Shown: in pieces, positions 27,076 through 34,664 of the stretch
Layout of the letters: each line of letters opens with the position of its first letter
Numbering within the stretch: position 1 is the stretch's first letter
Origin: Neomesorhizobium albiziae
Lineage (GTDB): Bacteria > Pseudomonadota > Alphaproteobacteria > Rhizobiales > Rhizobiaceae
Assembly: GCF_900114255.1 (NCBI RefSeq)
Contig: NZ_FOSL01000030.1
Location: 1-38,352, forward strand
Length of the DNA: 38,352 nucleotides
Direction: 5' to 3'
Made by a program: the position numbers and the translations under genes
Notes under the pieces: model-generated
Told to the model about the DNA's origin: nothing
The model's database searches: none
The model's input: the letters and a program-made list of their open reading frames with translations, nothing else

Positions 27076-28095
27076 ATGCGTGCGGCGTGGTATGAAAAAC
27101 GGGGTGCCGCCCGAGACGTGTTGGTGGTTGGCGAGTTGCCCGACCCCAACCCGGGCGAGGGCGAAGTCCGTATCCGTTTGGCCGTGTCGGGTATCAGCCC
27201 CGGCGACGTGAAGAAACGGTCCGGCTGGCAAGGCGCTCCGATGCCCTATCCCCGAGTCATTCCGCACAGCGACGGCGCCGGCGTCATCGATGCCGTCGGC
27301 TTGCGTGTGTCGGAAGACCGGCTTGGCCAGCGTGTTTGGTGCTACGGCGCCCAGTCCTATCGCCCCTTCGGCACAGCGGCAGAAATGGTTGTCGTCCCAG
27401 TGACCTTGGCAGTGCGCTTGCTGGCGTCGTCGGCGGGATCGAGCGAACTTGAAATGGCAGAGCAGGCTGCGTGTTTGGGGATCGCCGGCATCACCGCACA
27501 CAGGGCGATATTCGCTGACGGTCCCGTGGCGGGCAAGACAGTCCTCGTGCATGGCGCCGCAGGTGGCGTTGGCTCGATCGCCGTGCAACTGGCTCGTTGG
27601 GATGGCGCACAGACTATAGCGATCGTGCGCGACCCATCTCAAAGAAATGCGGTGGCAGCGCTGGGCGCCAACCATGTGTTTGTTGCCAGCGACCCTGACC
27701 TTGTTGGCCAAATCAGGCAAGTGGCGCCGGATGGAGTGCATCGCATCGCGGAGGTCGATTTTGCTTCCCACATAGAACTTGATGCCGCGGTTATCGCCGT
27801 CGGCGGGGTGATTAGCTCCTATTATTCATCACAGGATCGCCCCGAAATTCCGTACTGGCAGTTGGGCTTTGCCGACGTGACTTTGCGTTTGCTCGGCAGC
27901 GACGACTTTCCGCCGTCGATCAAAGATTCTGCCGCTCGCGAACTGACCTATGCCCTGGCAGTCGGAGCGTTGCGCGTGAAGGTAGCGACGCGGCTGTCGC
28001 TCGAAGAAATCGCCTCGGCGCACGAGCTTGTCGAACGAGGCGTTGGCGGTCGCGTCGTTATTGACCTTGCTCGGCAAGGCGCCGCTCTCGGCTAA
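27076..28095 (+). CDS. Second zinc-free MDR oxidoreductase, quinone reductase-like
   Basis: This 339-residue member of the medium-chain dehydrogenase/reductase superfamily has the start MRAAWYEKRGAARDVLVVG, the motif IPHSDGAGVIDAVG and the NADPH-binding region VLVHGAAGGVGSIAVQLA near residues 156-173. It has no zinc-ligand cysteines. It is only distantly similar to the MDR protein at 23318, so the two are not a recent duplication. The ATG at 27076 has GAGGAAA upstream. The gentisate dioxygenase gene follows after 66 bases. The substrate is unknown. Confidence 0.88.
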   Translation: MRAAWYEKRGAARDVLVVGELPDPNPGEGEVRIRLAVSGISPGDVKKRSGWQGAPMPYPRVIPHSDGAGVIDAVGLRVSEDRLGQRVWCYGAQSYRPFGTAAEMVVVPVTLAVRLLASSAGSSELEMAEQAACLGIAGITAHRAIFADGPVAGKTVLVHGAAGGVGSIAVQLARWDGAQTIAIVRDPSQRNAVAALGANHVFVASDPDLVGQIRQVAPDGVHRIAEVDFASHIELDAAVIAVGGVISSYYSSQDRPEIPYWQLGFADVTLRLLGSDDFPPSIKDSAARELTYALAVGALRVKVATRLSLEEIASAHELVERGVGGRVVIDLARQGAALG

Positions 28096-28161
28096 CTGAT
28101 GAAAGCGCCGGGACTAATTGGACTGAGTTGAGACGGTCTTGAGCCGGCGAAGGAGAAGCAC

Positions 28162-29211
28162 ATGTCCCTGACGGAAAAGCCCATTGAAACGCCGGAGCGC
28201 GTGGCATTTTACGACAAGATCGACAAAACGAGCATGACGCCGCTGTGGACCGTGCTCTCCAACATCATCACGCCCGAGCCGAAAAGTGGTTGCCTGCCGC
28301 ATCTCTGGAATTTCGCGCAAGCGAAATCCTATCTGCTCGAATCCGGAAGGCTTATCAGCGCCAAGGAGGCGGAGCGCCGGGTGCTGATCCTGGAGAATCC
28401 GGGCCTGCGCGGGCAAAGCCGTATTACGACATCTCTTTATGCCGGTCTCCAGCTTGTGATGCCTGGCGAAGTGGCGCCTGCGCATAAACACAGCCAGTCC
28501 GCGCTCCGCTTCGTGCTCGACGGGGCAGGGGCGCATACCGCGGTCGACGGGGAGCGCACGCAGATGCATTTCGGCGACTTCGTCATCACCCCGCCCGGCG
28601 CCTGGCACGATCATGGCAATAAAAGCGACGAACCGATGATCTGGCTGGACGGGCTGGATGTTCCGATGGTTTCGCTGTTTGACGCGTCCTTCGCCGAGGA
28701 GCATCCGAAGGACGAGCAGCCGATCTACCGTGCCGCCGGCGACGCGCTGGCACGCTATGGCGCCAACATGATGCCGGTCGATTTTGCAGCCCGGAAAAAG
28801 AGTTCGCCTATCTTCAACTATCCCTATGAGAGGTCACGCGCGGCCCTGGAGACGATGCGAAAGCAGGAGGAGTGGGATCCGTGCCATGGCCTCAAGCTGC
28901 GTTACGTCAATCCGGTGGATGGCGGTTTCGCCATGCCGACCATCGCGACATTCCTGCAACTGCTGCCCAAGGGGTTCTCGACGAGCGCCTACCGCTCGAC
29001 CGACGCCACCGTTTTCGTCGTGGCGGAAGGATCGGGCAGCTCGACGATTGATGGACAGGTCTTCGAATGGGGACCGAAGGACATTTTCGTGGCGCCGAGC
29101 TGGAAGTGGATTTCGCACACGCCGCACAACGATGCGGTGATCTTCTCCTATTCGGATCGTTCAGCCCAGGACAAGCTCGGCCTGTGGCGTGAAGATCGCG
29201 GCAATCACTAG
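28162..29211 (+). CDS. gtdA: Gentisate 1,2-dioxygenase (bicupin)
   Basis: Gentisate dioxygenase opens 2,5-dihydroxybenzoate between carboxyl- and hydroxyl-bearing carbons to give maleylpyruvate, using Fe(II) and O2. The 349-residue protein has two cupin domains. The first carries the iron ligands His108 and His110 (PAHKHSQSALRFVLDG) and His149 (PPGAWHDHG). The second cupin (about residues 265-340) lacks a complete metal triad, as is usual. Salicylate 1,2-dioxygenases share this architecture, so activity on other hydroxybenzoates cannot be excluded. The adjacent fumarylpyruvate hydrolase and maleylpyruvate isomerase genes strongly support gentisate. AAGGAG precedes the start. Confidence 0.92.
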   Translation: MSLTEKPIETPERVAFYDKIDKTSMTPLWTVLSNIITPEPKSGCLPHLWNFAQAKSYLLESGRLISAKEAERRVLILENPGLRGQSRITTSLYAGLQLVMPGEVAPAHKHSQSALRFVLDGAGAHTAVDGERTQMHFGDFVITPPGAWHDHGNKSDEPMIWLDGLDVPMVSLFDASFAEEHPKDEQPIYRAAGDALARYGANMMPVDFAARKKSSPIFNYPYERSRAALETMRKQEEWDPCHGLKLRYVNPVDGGFAMPTIATFLQLLPKGFSTSAYRSTDATVFVVAEGSGSSTIDGQVFEWGPKDIFVAPSWKWISHTPHNDAVIFSYSDRSAQDKLGLWREDRGNH

Positions 29212-29221
29212 GAGGTTCGAA

Positions 29222-29923
29222 ATGGCATTCGTATTCGAAGCTCCTCGTCCGCCAAGCGTGGCTGTCGCCGGCGAGCAGGCTCGGTTCCCGGTCCGCCGGA
29301 TATTCTGCGTCGGTCGGAATTATGCGGAACATGCCCGCGAGATGGGTCGCGATCCCGACCGGGAGCCACCGTTCTTTTTCACCAAACCAGCCGACGCTGT
29401 CGTCGACGACGGCGAGACGGTCGCCTATCCGCCGCTGACCGGCAATTTTCACTATGAAGCCGAGCTTGTCGTAGCCATCGGCGAGAGCGGCTTCGATATC
29501 CCGATGGAGGACACGCTCGACCACGTCTATGGCTATGCGGTCGGCAATGACCTGACGCGGCGCGACCTGCAGCTCGAGGCCCGCGCACAAGGTCGCCCTT
29601 GGGATTGGGGGAAAGCCTTCGACCGTTCGGCGGTCTGCGGCCCTATCCACAAGGTGAGCGATATCGGACATATCCATCGCGGCGCCATACGGCTGACCGT
29701 CGGCGGCGTGACGAAGCAGAAGGCAGACATTGGCGACCTTATCTGGTCCGTACCCGAGATCGTCGCGTTTCTTTCCCAGTCCATGCAGATCGAACCCGGC
29801 GACCTGATCTACACAGGCACGCCCGCTGGCGTCGGCCCGCTTGTCGCGGGAGACGTCTGCGTGGTTGAAATTGAAGGCCTGGGCTCGATCTCCACGACGA
29901 TAGGGGAGCGCGCCGGGACATGA
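29222..29923 (+). CDS. nagK: Fumarylpyruvate hydrolase (FAH family)
   Basis: This enzyme cleaves fumarylpyruvate to fumarate and pyruvate. The 233-residue protein matches the FAH fold: CVGRNYAEHAREMG near residues 29-42, the metal ligands Glu79 and Glu81 (HYEAELVV) and Asp110 (VGNDLTRRD), the Lys131 of WGKAFD, and the C-terminal GDLIYTGTPAGVGPL. The ATG at 29222 has AGGAGG upstream, ten bases after the dioxygenase stop. Its stop overlaps the isomerase start (ATGA). FAH-family proteins also include acylpyruvases, but context fixes the assignment. Confidence 0.9.
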   Translation: MAFVFEAPRPPSVAVAGEQARFPVRRIFCVGRNYAEHAREMGRDPDREPPFFFTKPADAVVDDGETVAYPPLTGNFHYEAELVVAIGESGFDIPMEDTLDHVYGYAVGNDLTRRDLQLEARAQGRPWDWGKAFDRSAVCGPIHKVSDIGHIHRGAIRLTVGGVTKQKADIGDLIWSVPEIVAFLSQSMQIEPGDLIYTGTPAGVGPLVAGDVCVVEIEGLGSISTTIGERAGT

Positions 29924-30570
29924 GCGGGCTGGTTCTGCATAACTATTTCCGGAGTTCGACCTCGATCCGGCTGCGCGCCGCGCTGAACCTCAAGGGGCTT
30001 GGCTATCAGTATGTAGCCCATCATCTGAGGAAGGGGGAACACCACTCGGCTGCCTACCTCGCGATCAATCCGCAAGGGCTGGTTCCCGCCCTGGAGCTTG
30101 ACGATGGCACTGTGCTGACCCAGTCGCTCTCCATCATCGAGTACCTCGACGAGGTCTACCCCCAGCAGCCGCTGCTTCCCGGCACGCCGCTCGATCGGGC
30201 ACGTGTCCGGGCTCTCGCCTACGCGATCGCTTGCGAAATACATCCCGTCAACAATCTGAGGGTCCTTGGTTATCTCAAGTCGACCTTTGGGGCCGACGAC
30301 ACGGCTGTGGCCGTCTGGTTCAGGCACTGGGTCAATGAAACGTTCGCGCCGATGGAAAAGATGCTCGCCGGCGACCCGCGCACGGGCATGTTCTGCCACG
30401 GCGACAAACCCGGCCTGGCTGATCTTTGCCTTTTTGCCCAGGTCGTCAACAACAAGCGGTTCGACGTCGACATGTCACCATTCGCGACGATCAGACGCAT
30501 CTATGAGAATTGCCTGGCCGTGCCGGCGTTTGCGGACGCCATGCCGGAGGCGCAGCCCGACGCCGAATGA
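29920..30570 (+). CDS. nagL: Maleylpyruvate isomerase (zeta-class GST family)
   Basis: This enzyme converts maleylpyruvate to fumarylpyruvate, classically with glutathione. The 216-residue protein has the zeta-class active-site motif with Ser12, Ser13, Thr14 and Ser15 (FRSSTSIRLR), the thioredoxin-fold cis-proline NPQGLVPALEL near residues 50-60, QSLSIIEYLDE for glutathione binding, and the C-terminal helical domain with HPVNNLRVL. Maleylacetoacetate isomerase is a close relative, but the gentisate dioxygenase two genes upstream favours maleylpyruvate. It overlaps the hydrolase gene by four bases. Confidence 0.92.
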   Translation: MSGLVLHNYFRSSTSIRLRAALNLKGLGYQYVAHHLRKGEHHSAAYLAINPQGLVPALELDDGTVLTQSLSIIEYLDEVYPQQPLLPGTPLDRARVRALAYAIACEIHPVNNLRVLGYLKSTFGADDTAVAVWFRHWVNETFAPMEKMLAGDPRTGMFCHGDKPGLADLCLFAQVVNNKRFDVDMSPFATIRRIYENCLAVPAFADAMPEAQPDAE

Positions 30571-30589
30571 ACGGAGAGCAAGACGACCG

Positions 30590-30712
30590 ATGATCGACAC
30601 CCGCAATTCCCTGCTGCTGACAAAGGTTGCCGAGGGAAACAACGACGAGAGCCGTGCGCCGCAACGCGTCCTCGGTAGCGCGTCGACCCGTCTGGCGATC
30701 CGTTGGAGCTAA
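30590..30712 (+). CDS. Possible 40-residue small protein
   Basis: A 40-codon frame (start MIDTRNSLLLTKVAEG, end STRLAIRWS) lies in the 175-base gap between the isomerase and the AraC gene. GGAGAG is found about 13 bases before the ATG, a slightly long spacing. I recognise no family. It could be a leader peptide, a remnant, or chance. The same gap probably contains the AraC promoter. Confidence 0.25.
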   Translation: MIDTRNSLLLTKVAEGNNDESRAPQRVLGSASTRLAIRWS

Positions 30713-30745
30713 GCAGGCAGTAAAAAGCGTTGGAGGACGCTGGCC

Positions 30746-31684
30746 ATGTTACGCACGATCGAGTCGGGAAGCCGGAGCTATGAAGAGCTGAAGGCCTGGG
30801 GCGATTGCATCAACCGGACCCTCGTCAATCTTGATTTCTTCGCCGAGAGCCCGGAGTTCTCGGGATCCTACCACTATATGATCGCCGAGGACTGTGTCGC
30901 GGCGCGGCTGTTTGGAACAGCGCACTGTACCGCCCGTTCCCAGCGCAGGTTGCGCGAAGTCGACAATGATTTCGTGCTGCTGATCTATCTTAGGACCGGG
31001 CAGGCGATGGTTTCGCACAGGCGGTACGCGGGGGCGGTCCCCGAAGGCTCGTTCATTGCCTTCGACAGCTCGAGGCCGCATGAACTGATTATGCGGGAAC
31101 GGTTCGATCACCTGGTGCTTCGCATGCCGAAGGCCCGTTTTGTTTCACTGCATCCTGCGATTTCTTCGATGCTAGATCGGCCGGTGAGTGGACCGGCCGC
31201 GGAAATGCAGGCCGCCGCCGGTATACTCGACATGATCGTTTCGTTGGGCGGCGCCATGCCCAGCACTGTTTCGACAATGTCCGAAACGGTCGTGAAACTG
31301 TTGGGCGACTGGCTCGTCAAGGATGGAGAAGGCGAGGTTGGACGCGCGGTCCGCCATGACCTGCTTGCTGGCCGCATCATGAAGTGCCTCGAGGATAACT
31401 TTACCGATCCAGACTATTCGCCCACGCGCCTCGCCGGCGCGATGGGCATCTCGAGACGCTATGTGGACAGCATCTTCGCCGAGATGAAGAGCACGTTCGG
31501 CAAAGCGATGCTGGAGAAGCGGCTGGAGCGCTGTCACCTGCTCTTGAGCGCCCCCCAGTTCCGCGACCGGTCCGTGACAGATATCGCGTTCGAAAGCGGA
31601 TTCAACGATCTGTCCCACTTCTCGAAGCGGTTCCGCGAACGCTACGGCATCTCCCCAAGGGCGGTTCGCAAATCGGCCGCGTAA
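30746..31684 (+). CDS. AraC-family transcriptional regulator
   Basis: This 312-residue protein has a C-terminal double helix-turn-helix (about residues 210-308, with YSPTRLAGAMGISRRYVDSIF and the signature SVTDIAFESGFNDLSHFSKRFRERYGISPRAVR). The N-terminal domain resembles the AraC-binding-like type found in NahR-independent aromatic regulators such as those of benzoate or phenol operons; its ligand is unknown. It is placed between the gentisate enzymes and the importer operon, both on the same strand, so it could activate either. GGAGGA precedes the start. Confidence 0.92.
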   Translation: MLRTIESGSRSYEELKAWGDCINRTLVNLDFFAESPEFSGSYHYMIAEDCVAARLFGTAHCTARSQRRLREVDNDFVLLIYLRTGQAMVSHRRYAGAVPEGSFIAFDSSRPHELIMRERFDHLVLRMPKARFVSLHPAISSMLDRPVSGPAAEMQAAAGILDMIVSLGGAMPSTVSTMSETVVKLLGDWLVKDGEGEVGRAVRHDLLAGRIMKCLEDNFTDPDYSPTRLAGAMGISRRYVDSIFAEMKSTFGKAMLEKRLERCHLLLSAPQFRDRSVTDIAFESGFNDLSHFSKRFRERYGISPRAVRKSAA

Positions 31685-31745
31685 GCGCCGAACCGACGAT
31701 TGATTTCTCGAAGGAGGGAAGCCGCGGGTCGCGAGGATTTGTCCT

Positions 31746-31794
31746 TCCGCCGCCGTCATGTCCGCACCTCGATCAAACGGAATCGACGACGGCG
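31746..31794 (+). promoter_or_regulatory. Inverted repeat between the AraC gene and the importer operon
   Basis: CCGCCGCCGTC (31746-31756) and GACGACGGCGG (31784-31794) are inverted repeats with one mismatch around a 27-base loop, in the 217-base gap between the AraC gene and the substrate-binding protein gene. No T-run follows. It could be a weak terminator for the AraC gene or a regulator site for the importer operon. The gap also presumably holds the importer promoter, which I could not place. Confidence 0.35.
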
Positions 31795-31901
31795 GTCACC
31801 TCCGATGAAAGATGTTCCGCCGTAAAACAAAGAATGTGCTCTCCCAGCAAAGTAGATAGCACGCGTTTGGCTAGACTTTGCTTACCACACGGGAGGAAAA
31901 G

Positions 31902-33197
31902 ATGGCCTTGCTTACCACGCAGACCCTTACACGCCGCCACATCCTGAAAGGAGCGGCGGCGGCCGGCGCATTGTCCGTCACCGGACTGGCCATGCCAGCT
32001 GTCGCGCAGGAGCGGACCTTCAAGATCGGCTATGTCAGCCCCAGATCCGGTCCCTTGGCGCTTTTCGGCCAAGCCGACGAATTCGTGCTCGGCACGATCA
32101 GGACGGCTCTCGGCAACGGGATCGAGATCGGCGGGAAGGTCTATCCCGTCGAGATCATCGCCAAGGATACCCAGTCCAGCGCCAATCGCGCTGCAGAGGT
32201 CACGAGCGAACTGATCCTGACCGATGAGGTAGACCTCGTTCTGGTCTCCTCGGCGCCTGAGACGGTCAACCCTGTCTCGGATCAATGCGAGCTGAACGGC
32301 ACGCCGTGCATTTCGACCGTCGCTCCGTGGCAGGCCTGGATGTTCAATCGCGGCAGCAATCCCGAAAAAGGATTCGAAAGCACTTTCCACTTTTTCTGGG
32401 GTTTCGAGGACATCATCTCCGTCTTCGCCAATATGTGGGACACGGTTTCGACCAACCGGAAAGTGGGCGGCCTGTTTCCCAATGACGAAGACGGGCGCGC
32501 GTGGAGCGACGAAACGAACGGAGCGCCGGCGTTACTTGGCGCCAGGAAATACGGCGTGGTTCCCTCGGGCTTCTACCGCAATCTCGGCGACGATTTTTCC
32601 GCGGTGATCAAGACCTTCAAGGACGCGGGTTGCGAACTCGTCACCGGTGCACCGCTGCCGCCTGATTTCACCACATTCTGGACGCAGGCCCGGCAGCAGG
32701 GGTTCCGCCCGAAGGCGGCTTCGATCGCCAAGGCAATCCTGTTCCCCGCGGCTGTGGAAGCCCTCGGGGATGCCGGCCACAACCTTTCGAGCGAAATATG
32801 GTGGTCGCCCTCGCATCCGTTCCGGTCGTCCATCTCGGGCCAAAGCGCCGGAGAATACGCGAAGGCCTACAGTGAGGGCACTGGCAAGCAGTGGACACAG
32901 CCTGTCGGATTTACCCACGCGCTGTTTGAGGTCGCCATCGACGTTCTCAAGCGCGTGACCGAACCTGGCGATCCGGGCGCGACGATAGCGGCGATCTCGC
33001 AAACGTCCTTGCAGACGATCGTCGGAACTGTCGACTGGAAAAACTCTGCGATCAAGAACGTCGCCAAGACGCCGCTCGTCGGCGGTCAGTGGCGCCGCAC
33101 GCCCAACGGCCCCAACGCCTACGACCTGGTCATCACGTCAAACCAGACCGCACCGGAAATTCCGGTCGGCGGCGATTTCGAGGAGCTGGCCTATTAG
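31902..33197 (+). CDS. ABC transporter periplasmic substrate-binding protein (branched-chain amino acid type)
   Basis: This 431-residue protein is the ligand receptor of the importer. It begins with a twin-arginine signal (TRRHILKGAAAAGALSVTG, cleavage probably after PAVA near residue 36), followed by a type I periplasmic-binding fold starting FKIGYVSPRSGPLALFGQADEF. Members of this family in aromatic-degradation clusters bind aromatic acids rather than amino acids; the ligand here is inferred from the gentisate genes. The ATG at 31902 has GGGAGGA upstream. The first of the four other importer genes starts 15 bases after its stop. Confidence 0.92.
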   Translation: MALLTTQTLTRRHILKGAAAAGALSVTGLAMPAVAQERTFKIGYVSPRSGPLALFGQADEFVLGTIRTALGNGIEIGGKVYPVEIIAKDTQSSANRAAEVTSELILTDEVDLVLVSSAPETVNPVSDQCELNGTPCISTVAPWQAWMFNRGSNPEKGFESTFHFFWGFEDIISVFANMWDTVSTNRKVGGLFPNDEDGRAWSDETNGAPALLGARKYGVVPSGFYRNLGDDFSAVIKTFKDAGCELVTGAPLPPDFTTFWTQARQQGFRPKAASIAKAILFPAAVEALGDAGHNLSSEIWWSPSHPFRSSISGQSAGEYAKAYSEGTGKQWTQPVGFTHALFEVAIDVLKRVTEPGDPGATIAAISQTSLQTIVGTVDWKNSAIKNVAKTPLVGGQWRRTPNGPNAYDLVITSNQTAPEIPVGGDFEELAY

Positions 33198-33212
33198 GCC
33201 GGTCGTCATGTC

Positions 33213-33953
33213 ATGTTGCACATGGAGATCAAGGGACTGTCCAAATCGTTTGGCGCGCTACGCGTTGCGGACGGGATTGACCTTCGAATCCAGCGTGGAG
33301 AAGCGGTCGGCATCATCGGGCCCAACGGGGCGGGCAAGACCACCTTTTTCAACCTGATCGCTGGAGATCTGTTCGGCGATGCCGGCACGGTCGTCTTCAA
33401 GGGAACCGACGTGACAGGCTGGGATGCGAGGGAGCGGTCGCGCGCCTGCATGGCGCGCACCTACCAGATTCCGCAGCCTTTCCACGGGATGACAGTCTAT
33501 GAAAACGTGCTGGTCGGCGCAGTCTTTGCCGGCGGCCGCTCGCAGAGTCAGTCCAGGCAGCATTGCGAGGAAATCCTCCAGCAGACGCATCTGTCGGAGT
33601 TTGCCAATACGCCCGCAAGCTCGCTCACGCTTCTCAACCGCAAGCGGCTTGAACTGGCGCGTGCGCTTGGTTCGTCGCCCGAACTGCTTCTGCTCGACGA
33701 AATCGCCGGCGGGCTCACCGACGCCGAGTGTTCCGATCTGGTCAAGACAATCCTCGACATCAATGCACACGGTGTGACGGTCATATGGATCGAGCACGTG
33801 GTCCATGCGCTGCTGGAGGTCGTGAACCGTCTTGTCGTCCTCAACGCAGGTTCGGTTCTGAGGGACGGCGAACCGCATCGGGTGATGCGGTCGCCGGACG
33901 TGCGCGAAATCTACCTCGGCGTCGAACCGGAAGCTGACGGAGCGGGGTCATGA
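33213..33953 (+). CDS. livG: ABC transporter ATP-binding protein, LivG type
   Basis: This 246-residue ATPase drives the importer. Walker A (GPNGAGKTT) is at residues 36-44 and Walker B (LLLLDE) ends at Glu163. The ABC signature is not LSGGQ: the position reads LTLLNRKRLELARAL at about 138-152, a variant I recall from one LivG subgroup, so it is probably functional. An internal ATG at 33222 is an alternative start. Its stop overlaps the LivF-type gene by four bases. Confidence 0.92.
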   Translation: MLHMEIKGLSKSFGALRVADGIDLRIQRGEAVGIIGPNGAGKTTFFNLIAGDLFGDAGTVVFKGTDVTGWDARERSRACMARTYQIPQPFHGMTVYENVLVGAVFAGGRSQSQSRQHCEEILQQTHLSEFANTPASSLTLLNRKRLELARALGSSPELLLLDEIAGGLTDAECSDLVKTILDINAHGVTVIWIEHVVHALLEVVNRLVVLNAGSVLRDGEPHRVMRSPDVREIYLGVEPEADGAGS

Positions 33954-34663
33954 AGCCGCTTTTGCATGTGGAAGACCTGAATGCCTTTTACGGCGACCTC
34001 CAGGCGCTGTTCGGTGTTGATTTTTCCGTAGGAGAGGGGGAATGCATCGCCGTCATAGGATCGAACGGAGCCGGAAAGTCGACTCTCCTGAGGTCGGTGA
34101 CCGGACTGCACCGCGGGCGATCGGCCAAGCGCCTGAGCTTAGCGGGCGCGGAAATCAGCCAGCGGGCGGCGAGCGAAATCGTGGCAATGGGCATGACGCT
34201 CGTGCCTGAGGGACGGCGGCTCTTTTCCTCCCTTACGGTCGAGGAGAACCTGACGATCGGTCGTTCTGCGGGCCGAGCCGGATACTGGAATCTTTCACGA
34301 ATCTACGAACTGTTCCCCACTCTGCTCGAGCTCGGGGGACGTCCGGTGACGAAGCTTTCGGGCGGGCAGCAGCAGATGGTCGCGATGGGCCGTGCGCTCA
34401 TGACGAACCCGAATCTGCTTCTGTGCGACGAGATTTCGCTCGGCCTCGCTCCGGTTGTCGTCAAGGGAATATACGACAACTTCGCGCGGGTGCGGGGCCA
34501 GGGCACGGCGGTGATCATTGTCGAGCAGGACATCGGCCGGGCCCTCTCGGTGGCCGACCGCATCATTTGCCTGCGCAAAGGCGCCGTTATGCTCAGTGGC
34601 GCCCCCGCCAGCTTCACACGGAATCAGATCGCCGAAGCCTATTTCGGCGTCGAGGGGGAATGA
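33950..34663 (+). CDS. livF: ABC transporter ATP-binding protein, LivF type
   Basis: This 237-residue protein is the second ATPase of the importer. Walker A (GSNGAGKST) is at residues 37-45, the signature LSGGQQQM at 136-143 is intact, and Walker B (LLLCDE) ends at Glu161. The intact signature here complements the variant in LivG. It overlaps livG by four bases, and the livH-type permease begins one base after its stop. Confidence 0.94.
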   Translation: MKPLLHVEDLNAFYGDLQALFGVDFSVGEGECIAVIGSNGAGKSTLLRSVTGLHRGRSAKRLSLAGAEISQRAASEIVAMGMTLVPEGRRLFSSLTVEENLTIGRSAGRAGYWNLSRIYELFPTLLELGGRPVTKLSGGQQQMVAMGRALMTNPNLLLCDEISLGLAPVVVKGIYDNFARVRGQGTAVIIVEQDIGRALSVADRIICLRKGAVMLSGAPASFTRNQIAEAYFGVEGE

Positions 34664-34664
34664 C

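Noticed and set aside
31878-31918. Direct repeat TTGCTTACCAC at 31878-31888 and 31908-31918 flanking the start of the substrate-binding protein gene
   Set aside because: The second copy is within the coding sequence and the first gives only an upstream TTG in frame. There is no other sign of duplication or of a mobile element target site, so it is probably a local duplication without function.
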